From NCBI GenBank assembly GCA_041394145.1, contig JAWKIW010000014.1, positions 71,757 to 135,756 on the forward strand: a DNA stretch of 64,000 nt, written 5' to 3'. The notes under the pieces were generated by a model that saw only the letters and a list, made by a program, of their open reading frames with translations, was not told where the DNA came from and searched no databases. The position numbers were made by a program, and so were the translations under genes. This DNA comes from JAWKIW01 sp041394145 (lineage in GTDB: Bacteria > Actinomycetota > Acidimicrobiia > Acidimicrobiales > Acidimicrobilacustridaceae). Below are positions 51,287-60,437 of this stretch, piece after piece (position 1 is the first letter of the stretch; every line of letters begins with the position of its first letter).

Positions 51287-52155
51287 ATGAGCACGCCGTT
51301 CGAGGGCATCGGGATCATCGACACGATGGTCGGCTTCCCCAAGCGAGACCGTCGGGAGACCTACCGCTTCCTGGATCCCCTGCTGCGCGACACCGAGAGC
51401 AAGGAGGAGTTCTCCTTCCCGGCGCAGTACATGTTCAAGGACCTGCCGGCCGAAGCCGACGACAACGTCGACCCGGTGGCGGTCGTGCTCGACAACCTCG
51501 ACCGGTACGGCGTCGAGCGGGCCATGGTCGGCGTGCGCAAGGACCGACCCGACGCCGTGCGCGCCCTCGAGCAGCACCCCGACCGCTTCTTCGCGTCGGT
51601 GGAGATCGACCCCACCGGGGGCATGGACGCGGTGCGCTACCTGGTCGAGATGGTCGAGACCTTCGGGGCCAAGGCGGCCACGACGTTCCCGGCCGGCTAC
51701 GGCGTGCCCATCAACGACAAGCGCTACTACCCCGTGTACGCCAAGTGCATCGAGCTCGACATCCCGATCTTCGTGTGCGCCGGGGTGCCCGGCCCGCGGG
51801 TCCCGATGGCACCCCAGAAGGTCGAGCTCATCGACGAGGTCTGCTGGTTCTTCCCCGAGCTGAAGTTCGTGATGCGCCGGCGCCGGGCCGTGGACCGATC
51901 TCGCCGTGAAGCTCATGCTCAAGTGGCCGAACCTGTACTACTCCACCTCGGCCTTCGCCCCGAAGCACTACCCGAAGGCGATCATCGACTACGCCAACAC
52001 CCGGGGCGGCGAGAAGGTCCTGTACGCCGGCTACTTCCCCGCCGAATCACCTACGACCGCATCTGGGGCGACATGCCGAACGTCGCGCTCAAGGACGACG
52101 TGTGGCCCAAGTTCCTGCGCGACAACGCCAAGCAGGTCCTCAGCTCGACGGCTGA
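51287..52155 (+). pseudogene. amidohydrolase family 2 paralogue, three apparent 1-base deletions
   Basis: Paralogue of the 39286 gene: IGIIDTMVGFPKRDRRETYRF, FPAQYMFKDLP, YPVYAKCIELDIPIFVCAGV, ELKFVMR. The frame breaks near 51885 (expected RHGAEPW), resumes as KLMLKWPNLYYSTSAFAPKH, breaks near 52047 and resumes as ITYDRIWGDMPNVALKDDVW, then breaks near 52139. If a G is restored there it ends VLQLDG-stop at 52155, matching KVLKLDD of the intact copy and leaving a 20-nt gap before the convergent gene. The promoter and operator are intact, which argues for assembly error over decay. Confidence 0.78.
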
Positions 52156-52175
52156 GCGCCCACTGGGCGACGACC

Positions 52176-53054
52176 TCACTCGTCGGCGCCCCCTTGCCCG
52201 AGCCACCGCCGCCCGCCGCTGGGGCGGACATTGGCGCTCGGCGTCGAGCTTCCGTGCCCGTCGGCGTTGCCGTTGCCGTGCCCGCCGGCGTTGCCGTTGC
52301 CGTTCCCGCCGGCGTTGCCGTTGCCGGAGCCACCGTGGCCCGGGCGTTGCCGCTGTTGCCCGGGCTGCCGACCTGACCCGGCGTTGCCGCTGTTGCCCGG
52401 GCTGCCGACCTGACCCGGCGCGTTGCCGCTGTTGCCCGGGCTGCCGACCTGACCCGGCGCGTTGCCGCTGTTGCCCGGGTTGCCGACCTGACCCGGCGCG
52501 TTCGCGCTGTTGCCCGGATCGGCGACCTGACCCGGCGGCTCGCCCCCGCCGATCCCGGGGTTCACGCCTCCGAGGCCCGGCGCCGCGTCGCTCGCCCCCG
52601 GGTCGTCCTGGCGCCCCGGCGCCTCGTCGGCCGCACCGGGGTTCTCGCCGCCCCGGCCGGGCGCGGTGGCTCCCGGCGCCGTGGTGGGCGCCGCCGTGGT
52701 GGGCGGTGGGGGCGGTGGGTCGTCCTTGCGGGGCAGCTCGATGCCGAACGGCGACACGATCGACGCGACCGCGTTCTGGGCCGGAGCCGGCAGGGCGCCG
52801 GCGGCGGCGAGGCCCGCCGTACCGAACAGCACGGCCGAGCCGGCGATGGCAGGGGCCAGCAGGCGACGACGCAGGCGCACGATCCGGGACGTCGCCGCCG
52901 CCCGCATCGCCGCCAGGTGCACCGCTTCGACGTCGGGCGCGGGTGCCCGCACGAACGCCACCCGCAGGTCGTCGAGGAGCTCGGGGGTGAGGTCCTCGGG
53001 CAGGTCGGTCTCGTCGGCATCGGGCACGCCACAGGCTCCTACGTCGTCATCCAC
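52176..53054 (-). CDS. membrane-anchored Gly/Pro/Asn-repeat protein, partner of ECF sigma
   Basis: ~292 residues. An acidic helical N-terminus (1-60) precedes one TM segment (~68-90, LLAPAIAGSAVLFGTAGLAAAG), then a Pro/Thr/Gly-rich external part with 13-residue repeats PGNSGNAPGQVGS and a GNGNAGG tail. It lies 66 nt downstream of the sigma gene and probably acts as its anti-sigma or sensor, though no HxxxCxxC zinc motif is seen. Two indels in the repeat (net 3 nt) leave the ends in frame. Confidence 0.65.
   Translation of the reverse strand: MDDDVGACGVPDADETDLPEDLTPELLDDLRVAFVRAPAPDVEAVHLAAMRAAATSRIVRLRRRLLAPAIAGSAVLFGTAGLAAAGALPAPAQNAVASIVSPFGIELPRKDDPPPPPPTTAAPTTAPGATAPGRGGENPGAADEAPGRQDDPGASDAAPGLGGVNPGIGGGEPPGQVADPGNSANAPGQVGNPGNSGNAPGQVGSPGNSGNAPGQVGSPGNSGNAGSGRQPGQQRQRPGHGGSGNGNAGGNGNGNAGGHGNGNADGHGSSTPSANVRPSGGRRWLGQGGADE
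52376..52520 (-). repeat. 39-bp coding minisatellite (PGNSGNAPGQVGS units)
   Basis: Four near-identical 39-bp units plus a damaged fifth, all in the extracellular part of the preceding protein. The damaged unit lacks 2 bases near 52384. Confidence 0.85.
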
Positions 53055-53120
53055 TGAGTGATCGTTCCTCGGTCGGGCGCTCGATACCCCCTCGGCGAGA
53101 GGTCCTAGGCGTGACGCTCG

Positions 53121-53681
53121 TCACGTGTCGGTCCCCCGATCGACGTCGAGACGACGGCGCAGCGACGCCGTGGCCCGCCGCAGCAGGGCCTTGACCGCCG
53201 ACTCGGGCTTGCCGACCACCTCGGCGATCTGACGCACGGGCAGGTCGGCGAGCGCCCGGAGGAGCAGCACCGCCCGCTGATCCTCGGTCAGCTGGTCGAT
53301 CGCCTCCAGCACGCCGAGGGACCGCAGACGCTGCATCGCCTCGGACTCGCCGTCGGTGAGCAGCAGCATCCGTTGCCCCAGCTCGTCGGTGGGCACCGGC
53401 TCCTCGGGATGTCGGCCCCGCCGTCGGATGCTGTCGACGATGCGGTGGTGGGCGATGGCGAGCAGCCAGGACCGGAAGTGGGCCTCGTCACCCTCGAAGC
53501 GCCCGATCGACCGTACGACCGACACGAACACCTCGGAGGTGACGTCCTCGGGGTCGACCGCGCCGCGCGCCCGCGCGAACCCGAGCACCAGCGGTGCCGT
53601 GTCCTGGTAGATGGTGGTGAGGGCGACGTCGTCGCCGGACTGGGCGTCCGCGAGCACGCGCGGGAAGGACTCGCCGATCAC
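53121..53681 (-). CDS. ECF-type RNA polymerase sigma factor
   Basis: 186 residues from GTG 53681; a longer frame to 53756 adds 25 residues without sigma features. Sigma region 2 is visible as LVLGFARARGAVDPEDVTSEVFVSVVR, ending in FRSWLLAIAHHRIVDSIRR. Region 4 is LGVLEAIDQLTEDQRAVLLL with an HTH in VRQIAEVVGKPESAVKALLRRA. Probably controls envelope or stress genes together with the membrane protein encoded downstream. Its target promoters cannot be read from this window. Confidence 0.93.
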   Translation of the reverse strand: MIGESFPRVLADAQSGDDVALTTIYQDTAPLVLGFARARGAVDPEDVTSEVFVSVVRSIGRFEGDEAHFRSWLLAIAHHRIVDSIRRRGRHPEEPVPTDELGQRMLLLTDGESEAMQRLRSLGVLEAIDQLTEDQRAVLLLRALADLPVRQIAEVVGKPESAVKALLRRATASLRRRLDVDRGTDT

Positions 53682-53792
53682 GACGCCTCGGCTGGTCGGG
53701 GAACAGGATCGGTGGCAACTCGGTCCCGGAACCGACCACCCGACCCGCGCCGCCACCGGGATGCTAGCGAGGTGGAGGTCCCGACGATCCGG

Positions 53793-54563
53793 TCACGACG
53801 GCGGCGTGACCATCCCCAGGTCGCCGCACGACTGGCCGCCGTCCACCACGAACTGGGCCCCGGTGCAGTAGCTGCTCTCGTCGGAGGCCAGGAACAGCAC
53901 CAGGTTGGCCACGTCGTCGACCGTGCCGAGCCGCGGGACCGGCAGCCGGGCGTAGAACGGCTCGTACAGCTCGGCCGGGATCTCCACCGGCCGGATCATC
54001 GGGGTGTCGACCCCGCCGGGGTGCACCGAGTTCACCCGGACCCGCAGCGGGGCGAGGTCCAGGGCCGAGGCCCGGGTGAGGCCGGTGAGCCCGAACTTCG
54101 ACGCGACGTACGCCGCCGTGTTGGGCGTGGCCGTGATGCCGCTGACCGACGAGATGTTCACGATCGAACCACCGCCGCGGCGCCCCAGCAGCGGCGCCGC
54201 GGCATGGATCCCGAGGAAGCAGCCGACCAGGTTGATCTCGATGATCCGGCGGAACTCGGCGGGGTCGACGTCCTGCACCGACCCGAACGAGACCACGCCG
54301 GCGTTGTTGACCAGCACGTCGAGGCCGCCGAACGCGCCCTCGGCGGTCTCGAGCGCCTCGACCCACCCGGCCTCGTCGGTCACGTCGTGGCGGCAGAAGA
54401 CCGCCGCGTCGCCGAGCTCGGCGGCGACCGCCTCGCCCTCGTCGACGAGCAGATCGGTGACGACGACCTGCGCCCCCTCGGCGACGAACCGACGAGCCTC
54501 GTGGGCGCCCTGCCCGCGAGCGGCCCCGGTGATGAGGGCGACCTTGCCGTCGAGTCGGCCCAT
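53793..54563 (-). CDS. SDR oxidoreductase (hydroxysteroid-dehydrogenase-like)
   Basis: 256-residue classical SDR. Cofactor motif TGAARGQG (12-19), VNNAG, catalytic Ser in NISSVSG and YVASK. The close relatives I recognise include 3-alpha(20-beta)-hydroxysteroid dehydrogenases. Its ATG overlaps the thiolase stop (TGATG), so it is the last gene of the KstR-type operon starting at 57812. Confidence 0.92.
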   Translation of the reverse strand: MGRLDGKVALITGAARGQGAHEARRFVAEGAQVVVTDLLVDEGEAVAAELGDAAVFCRHDVTDEAGWVEALETAEGAFGGLDVLVNNAGVVSFGSVQDVDPAEFRRIIEINLVGCFLGIHAAAPLLGRRGGGSIVNISSVSGITATPNTAAYVASKFGLTGLTRASALDLAPLRVRVNSVHPGGVDTPMIRPVEIPAELYEPFYARLPVPRLGTVDDVANLVLFLASDESSYCTGAQFVVDGGQSCGDLGMVTPPS

Positions 54564-55725
54564 CAGGGCTTCTCCGCGCCCACGACCCACATGGCGAAGA
54601 ACTGCGAGCCGCCGCCGTAGGCGTGGCCGAGCGCGGTGCGCACGCCGTCGACCTGGTGCTCGCCGGCCATCCCCCGCACCTGCAGGGCCGCCTCGGCGAA
54701 CCGGAGCATGCCGCTGGCCCCGATCGGGTTCGACGACAGGACGCCGCCGGAGCAGTTCACCGGCAGGTCGCCGTCCATCTGGGTGACGCCGTCCTCGACG
54801 AGCTTCCAGCCCTCGCCCACGTCGCAGAACAGCAGGTTCTCGAGCCACATCGGCTCGAACCACGAGAACGGCACGTACATCTCGACCATGTCGATCTCGC
54901 GCCGCGGGTCGGTGATGCCGGCCTGCTGGTAGACGTCGGCGGCGCAGTCGTTGCCGCCCCTGGGGTTCACCTGGTCGCGCCCGGCGAACATCGTCGGCTC
55001 CGACCGGAAGGCGGTCCCCTTGACCCACGCGACGCTCCGGCCGTCGGCCACGGCGGCGTCGCCGCCCGCCTCGTTGGTGAGCACCATGGCGCAGGCGCCG
55101 TCGGAGGACGGGCACGTCTCCGAGTAGCGGATCGGGTCCCACAACATGATGGAGTCCTTCACCGAGTCGAAGGTGATGCCCTCTTCGTGGAGGTGGGCGT
55201 AGGGGTTCTTCAGGGCGTTGAGCCGGTCCTTCAGGGCGACGAGGATCCCGATGTGGTCGGGGGCGTTCGTGCGGCGCATGTACGACCGGATGTGCGGGGC
55301 GAAGTAGCCGCCGGCGCCGGCGTGCATGGGCGGTTGGAACGGCAGCGACACCGACAGCGCCCACATGGCCTCGGACTCGACTGCTTCTCGAAGGCGACGG
55401 TGACACCCGCTCGTGCACGCCGCCGGCGACGAGGTCCTGGGCGACGATGCGTCGACCCACCGACCGAGCCGGCGGTGTGCACGCGGAACATGGGCTTGCT
55501 CCACCGCGCCGAGGGCGTCGGCGAGGTAGAGCTCGGGCATCATCACGCCCTCGAAGAAGTCGGGCGCCTGGCCGACCACGACGGCGTCGATGTCGGCCCA
55601 GGTCATGTGGGCGTCGGCGAGGGCCCGCTCGGCGGCCTGGCGCACGACACCGGCGATGGAGGCGTCGTTGGTGGCCTGGTGCTTGGTCTGGCCGATCCCG
55701 ACGATGGCGACGCGTTCGCCGCCAT
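54563..55725 (-). pseudogene. thiolase-like lipid-transfer protein (Ltp3/4-like), multiple frameshifts
   Basis: Resembles the SCP2-thiolase proteins of steroid side-chain degradation. ATG 55725 (TGATG overlap with the upstream thiolase) needs one base to join VAIVGIGQTKHQATN. The frame is good to ALGAV, then breaks repeatedly at 55380-55510: MFRVHTAGSVGGST, IVAQDLVAGGVHERV and TVAFEKQS lie in different frames. From 55372 it is clean: AMWALSVSLPFQPP, NPIGASGMLRFAEAAL, GHAYGGGSQFFAMWV. At least four apparent single-base deletions. The overlap at both ends suggests a functional gene misassembled here. Confidence 0.75.
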
Positions 55726-56788
55726 CACTCCCCCTCCAGGACGCACACGAGGTTCTGCAGGCAGGGTCCCGAGGTGGCGTGGGCCACCGCCCGGTCGCCG
55801 TCTCCCCGGCTGACGCGGGTGGCCGCCTCACCCAGCCGGATCAGGCCTGCGGTCATGATCAGGTTGGCGCACAGGGCGCCGCCCGACGGGTTCACCACCG
55901 TGTCGTCACCCAGGCCGAGCGCCCCGGCCAACAGCAGCTCCTGGTGGGTGAACGGGGCGTGCAGCTCGGCCAGGTGCACCGGCCCGTCGGCGACGCCGGC
56001 GGCGGCCGCCGCCTGCTCGGTGGACACCGACCGCGGAGGTCGCGGACGCCGAGGGCGTGGGCCTCGATCCGGTGGTCGATCCCGCGGATCCAGGCGGGCC
56101 GGTCGCTCAGCTCCCGGGCGACGTCACCGGCCGCCAGCACGACGACCGCCGCACCGTCGCCGACCGGAGCACAGTCGTGCGTGCGCAGCGGCGAGAGGTA
56201 CTCGTCGTCGGCCAGCAGCGCCGCAGCATCGACCTCGCCCTGCACCTGGGCGTAGGGGTTGTCGGCGGCGTGGCGGCGGCTGCGGGCGGCGACCTCGGCC
56301 ATCTGCTCGACGGTGAACGTCCCCGCCTCGAGGCCGAGCCGGGCCTGCAGGGCGGCGAGCGCGATCGGGTCGGGCCACAGCGGCTGCAGGTAGTAGGGGT
56401 CGAGCTGTCGGGTCAGGACCCGGCGGATGTCGCCCGGCGACGACTTGCCGTAGGCGTAGATGAGAGCGACATCGACCTTGCCGGTCTGCATCTTCACCCA
56501 CGCCTCGTACACCGCCCACGCCCCGTCCATGTCGACGTGGGACTCCGAGATGGGCGGCCACGGCCCGAAGGCGTCGAGGGTCATCACGAACGAGAAGGGC
56601 TGCCCGGCCAGGTAGTCCGAGCTGCCCGAGCACACGAAGTCGACGCGGTCCTTGCCGATCCCGGCCCCGGCGAGCGCCTCGCCGAGGATGGGCATGAGCA
56701 TCTCCACCTCGTTGATCTCGGTGATCGCCCGCTCGTGCTTGGTCTGGGCGAACGAGACGATCGCGACGTCGCGCTTGTGGGCCGCCAT
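55725..56788 (-). pseudogene. thiolase-like lipid-transfer protein (Ltp3/4-like), one frameshift
   Basis: Starts at ATG 56788 (TGATG overlap with the DUF35 stop): KRDVAIVSFAQTKHERAITE, FVCSGSSDYLAG with a Cys at the thiolase nucleophile position, AVYEAWVKMQTGKVDVALIYAYG, LHAPFTHQELL and NPSGGALCAN. One frame change occurs at ~56040 (IEAHALGVRDLR to SVSTEQAAAAAG), equal to one missing base. Repaired length ~355 residues, typical for the Ltp group that performs retro-Claisen or retro-aldol cleavage of steroid side chains with a DUF35 partner. Confidence 0.8.
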
Positions 56789-57309
56789 CACACGTTGTCC
56801 TTGTACGACTCGAACGGCGCGTCGGGCTCGCCGTTGGGGCGGAAGTGGGTGATCGACTCGAGCGTGGGACCCACCTCGTCGTCGGGGACCCACACGGCCT
56901 CGACGCGCATCCCCGAGTGCACCTCGTCGTAGGGGACCTCCTGGATGAGGTGCATGATCGGGATGTCGGAGCCGTCGAGCAGGATCAGGGCGCTCACGTA
57001 GGGGATCTCCATGAGGTTGCTCATGAACGGCACGTTCACGACGCAGAAGGAGGTGACCGTGCCGGTGTGGCCGAGCTCGACCTCCTCCTCGGTGGCGACC
57101 CCGTCGGTGGGGCACGACCCCCGGGGCGGGACGTAGACCTTCTGGCACACCGGGCAGCGCTGCCCGACGAGGCGCTTGTGGGCGACCTCGCGCAGGAAGC
57201 GTGAGCCGGCGGCACCCGGCGTGTAGACGTAGTCGAGCCGGGCCGGCGTGCGGATCGAGCGGACCGGCTCGACCCCCTGGAGCCGCTCGGGCAGGGTGAT
57301 GTCGCTCAT
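56788..57309 (-). CDS. DUF35 OB-fold / zinc-ribbon protein
   Basis: 173 residues. The N-terminal rubredoxin-like zinc ribbon (RCPVCQKVYVPPRGSCP) is followed by the OB-fold ACyl-CoA-associated domain (GHTGTVTSFCVVNVPF). In steroid-degrading actinobacteria such proteins pair with Ltp thiolases as aldolase partners or with hydratases. Overlaps both neighbours by TGATG. Confidence 0.88.
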   Translation of the reverse strand: MSDITLPERLQGVEPVRSIRTPARLDYVYTPGAAGSRFLREVAHKRLVGQRCPVCQKVYVPPRGSCPTDGVATEEEVELGHTGTVTSFCVVNVPFMSNLMEIPYVSALILLDGSDIPIMHLIQEVPYDEVHSGMRVEAVWVPDDEVGPTLESITHFRPNGEPDAPFESYKDNV

Positions 57310-57812
57310 CAGGCGTCGCCCTCCGGCTCGAAGCACTCGATGTCGTGGATGTGGCCCTCGCGGTAGCGGGGGCCGTCGTCGGCGGGCTCCTCGGCGGCCT
57401 CCTCGCCGGCGGGGCGTGCGGGGCGCCAGCGGATCTGCCGCATGCCGGTGGCCATCGCCGACGGGTCCCCGCCGGTGTCGACGGCGTGCACCATCGCGGT
57501 GTCGGCACCGTCGAGGCGGATCAGCGCCCACGCGAACGGCCGGTCGAGCGGCTGGTCGGGCTGGGGATCGGTGACCCACGCCCACGCCACGACCTCGCCG
57601 GCGTCGCCCACCTCCACGATCTCGGTCAGCGACTCGCTGGTCACGGGGTCGTACTCGACGGGCGGCACGATCACCCGGCCGTCGACACCCCGGACCCCGA
57701 CCACGAACCCCTCCCGCAGCGCCGTGAAGAAGGCGCCCACCACCGGCCCGGTGGTGCGTGAGAACGGGTACTCGATGACGTTCGGTGCGGTGAGCACGTC
57801 CTCGTCGGCCAT
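57309..57812 (-). CDS. DUF35 OB-fold protein without zinc ribbon
   Basis: 167 residues. YPFSRTTGPVVGAFFTALREG and VEYDPVTSE align with DUF35 OB-fold proteins, but no CxxC is present. The C-terminus is acidic. ATG 57812 is behind GGGGGAGGAG, and its -10 box TAATCT overlaps the KstR-type operator. First gene of the five-gene TGATG-coupled operon. Confidence 0.85.
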   Translation of the reverse strand: MADEDVLTAPNVIEYPFSRTTGPVVGAFFTALREGFVVGVRGVDGRVIVPPVEYDPVTSESLTEIVEVGDAGEVVAWAWVTDPQPDQPLDRPFAWALIRLDGADTAMVHAVDTGGDPSAMATGMRQIRWRPARPAGEEAAEEPADDGPRYREGHIHDIECFEPEGDA

Positions 57813-57865
57813 CGACTGCTCCTCCCCCGGGCGCCCGGCGCCCCGTCGCGGTGCGGCGGGCAGAT

Positions 57866-57879
57866 TAGAACAGATTCTA
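57866..57879 (-). promoter_or_regulatory. KstR-type operator (one mismatch) before the DUF35/thiolase operon
   Basis: TAGAACAGATTCTA on plus; TnnAACnnGTTnnA with A for G in the second half. On minus the -10 box TAATCT (57862-57867) overlaps the arm by 2 nt. Leader ~45 nt with a strong GGAGGAG ribosome site. Confidence 0.7.
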
Positions 57880-57959
57880 GTTTTTGGCGAAACGCCGGCG
57901 ACCACCCATAGGCGGTCCGAGCAGCTCGCCGTCGGGCCGCGCCCGGCCCGATCGGCGCG

Positions 57960-58379
57960 CTAGCGGTCGATGTCGCGCCGATGCGCCTCGATGCGCTCGT
58001 AGAGGTCGTCGAGGTGCTCGACGGCCGGCAGCTCGATGCGCTCGCCCGAGTTGAGCTCGAGCTCGAGGAACCAGAACCCCGGGATCACGTCGGTCGCCAG
58101 GATCCGGTACCAGGGGATGTTGCGGGTGATCGGCCACAGCCGCTGCAGCCGGAGCCCCTCGTCGCGCACCACGACGGCGGCGCCGAGCACCACCCGCAGG
58201 GCGAGCAACGAGGTCACCAGCCCGACGGCGCTCAGCAGGCGCCACCAGACGTCGAGTCCCTGCCCGAACAGCCCGGGCAGGAAGAACACGAAGCACAGCG
58301 AGAGCACGACCGCCTGCACGGCACGGCGCACGGGGCTCAGACGCAGCCGGTAGCGACGGCCTCGCAGCAGGGTGCGCAC
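57960..58379 (-). CDS. PH-domain-like small membrane protein
   Basis: 139 residues. Two TM helices (~20-38 and ~46-66) are followed by a beta-rich domain: VVVRDEGLRLQRLWPITRNIPWYRIL, resembling the bacterial PH (bPH/DUF304) domain found in actinobacterial membrane proteins. The stop CTA/TAG is at 57960. No signal peptide. Not part of the DUF35 operon by gap or promoter. Function unknown. Confidence 0.75.
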   Translation of the reverse strand: MRTLLRGRRYRLRLSPVRRAVQAVVLSLCFVFFLPGLFGQGLDVWWRLLSAVGLVTSLLALRVVLGAAVVVRDEGLRLQRLWPITRNIPWYRILATDVIPGFWFLELELNSGERIELPAVEHLDDLYERIEAHRRDIDR

Positions 58380-58440
58380 GCCGCCATTCTGGCGCGACCG
58401 CCCGGCGATGCCACGTCGACGGCATCACCTTCGGCGTCGG

Positions 58441-59671
58441 TCACGCCTTGCGCAGCTCTCGCCAGGGCACGTCCTTGTCGTCGCGCGGCTCGGGGGGCAG
58501 GCCCAGCGCCCGCTCGCCGATCATGTTGCGGTGCACCTCGTTGGTGCCGCCACCGATGCGGGACGCGTACTGGGCGAGGACCTGCTTCTGCCAGAACCCG
58601 TCCTGGATGGCGTCGGCGCCGGCGAGCATGCCGCCGGCGCCCTCGAGCCCGACCGCCAGCTCGACCCGCTTGGACAGCGACTGGGTGAAGAAGTTCTTCA
58701 TGACCGAGGGATCGGGCGGCGTGCCCCGCCGGGACACGATCGCCGTCTGCATCCGCATGGCGTGGAACTTGAGGATGCGCTCGCGGATGTAGACGTCGGC
58801 GAGGCCCTGGCGCACGATCGGGTCGTCGGTGCGCCCGCAGGCGCGAGCCAGGGCGAGGATCGCCTGGTAGCCCGACGTGAGGCCGGCCCCGCTGATCATC
58901 CCCGCCTCGCTGGCGAGCGTCGCCCGGGCGACCGCCCACCCGCCGTTGACCTCGCCGACCACGTTGGCCGCCGGGATGCGCACGTCGTCGAGGTACACCT
59001 CGTTGAAGTGCGTCAGCCCGGTCGCCTGCACGAGCGGTCGGATGTCGATCCCAGGGGACGCCATGTCGACGATGAAGAAGGTGATGCCCTTGTGCTTGGG
59101 AGCGTCGGGGTCGGTGCGGGCCAGCAGGATGCCGAAGTCGGCGTGCTGGGCCTCCGAGGTCCAGACCTTCTGCCCGTTGACCACCCACTCGTCGCCGTCG
59201 CGCACGGCCCGGGTCGCCAGCGCAGCCAGGTCCGAGCCGGCGCCCGGCTCCGAGAACAGCTGGCACCACAGCTCGTCGGCCCGCAGCATCGCCGGGATGT
59301 AGCGCTGCTTCTGCGCTTCGGTGCCGAAGCGCAGCAGGGGCGGTCCCACCAGCTGGTGGGAGGCGGCGATGAAGCCGGACGTGGCGTCGAAGTCGGCGAG
59401 CTCCTGGCCGAAGATGATGCTCTCGGCCGGCGTCGCCCCCCGGCCCCCGTAGGCCGCCGGCCAGGTGATGCCCGCCCACCCGTGCTCGAACAGGGTGCGC
59501 TGCCACTCCCGGCACCGGCGGATGTAGTCGGCCGCCTGCGCCGGGTCGTCGGCCATGTTGCCACGGCTCCAGTCGGCATCGGTGCCCGTCTTCAGCGAGG
59601 CGTGGGCCTCGAGGAAGGCTCGTGCCTCCTTGCGGAGGGCGGCGTCCTCGGGGCTGTCGTCGAAAGTCCAC
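58441..59671 (-). CDS. acyl-CoA dehydrogenase, probable 1-base insertion at its start
   Basis: Full-length acyl-CoA dehydrogenase (~409 residues). FAD-binding LWCQLFSEPGAGSDLA, WVVNGQKVWTSEAQHADFGILLART, and the C-terminal YASRIGGGTNEVHRNMIGERALGLP. Family members oxidise acyl-CoA of fatty or steroid side chains. The only fitting start is GTG 59671, 7 nt after the TACTAT -10 box, but this requires one T fewer in the run at 59663-59665 (MDFDDSPEDAALRKEARAF). The steroid link comes from the KstR-type operator immediately upstream. Confidence 0.88.
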
Positions 59672-59682
59672 GGGACAGATAG

Positions 59683-59696
59683 TAGAACGGGTTCTA
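59683..59696 (-). promoter_or_regulatory. KstR-type operator TAGAACCCGTTCTA before acyl-CoA dehydrogenase
   Basis: Exact match to TnnAACnnGTTnnA (TAGAACGGGTTCTA on plus, arms extended to GTAGAAC/GTTCTAC). The -10 box TACTAT (59679-59684, minus) overlaps the arm and ends 7 nt before GTG 59671. Confidence 0.8.
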
Positions 59697-59837
59697 CTCC
59701 GGCCGGAATCCCTGACCGAGGGCGCACCCGGCGGCGGACGCCGCCGGCCGTGAGTGCGGCCGCCCGGGCCGTGCCTCGCCGGCGCGGCACCCACGACCCG
59801 TGGCGGGCGCCGGGCTCGACACCCGAGGAGGACGACC

Positions 59838-60353
59838 GTGCGACACCCCACCAGGGCAGCAGCCGTGCTGATCGCGGGCGGGGCGCTGGTGCTCGCCGCC
59901 TGTGGCACCAAGGACGACAACGGGACGTCGACCGGCGCATCGGCCGAGCCCTCCACCACCGTCAAGGGGCGACGGTGACGACGGGGCCGGCGACCACCCG
60001 GCGACCGGGAGGCGCCACCACCGTGCCCGGCACCCAGCCGGCCGGCGGCACCGTCACGGTGACGGTGACCGGCGACACCAGCGTCGACGCCACCACCGGC
60101 CAGACCATCGAGCTGGAGGTCGCGTCGAACCCGACCACCGGCTACACGTGGTCGTCCGAGGTGGCCGGCTCGGTCAAGAGCGAGGGCAACCGCATACGAT
60201 CCCGCCGGCCGACCCCAAGCCCGGCGCCGGCGGCACCGGGTCGCTTCGTGTGCAGGGCCCAGGAGGCCGGCACCGCGACCATCACGCTGACGTCGAAGCA
60301 GGCCGGCGGCGGCACGGGTGAGGTCCACCTACAAGGTCACGGTGAACGTTCGG
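59838..60353 (+). pseudogene. secreted chagasin-family (I42) protease-inhibitor-like lipoprotein, frameshifted
   Basis: GTG 59838 follows GAGGAGG and opens a lipoprotein signal ending LVLAACGT. A Thr/Ser-rich linker precedes GQTIELEVASNPTTGYTWSSEV. NPTTGYTW is the chagasin BC-loop motif that enters the active site of papain-like proteases. Later strands (KPGAGGTGS, QEAGTATITLTSKQAGGGTG, YKVTVNVR-stop at 60353) are in different frames, with breaks near 59965, 60195, 60245 and 60320. Repaired length ~170 residues. Confidence 0.65.
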
Positions 60354-60437
60354 TGAACCGTCGGCTTCGGCCTGGGCCGACGCCGGACCTGGTGCCATAG
60401 TGACCCGGCGCCGACGACGAGGCCGGCGCTGCGGGTC

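Noticed and set aside
52376..52520. Possible CRISPR or intergenic repeat
   Set aside because: The 39-bp units encode 13-residue repeats in frame within the minus-strand protein.
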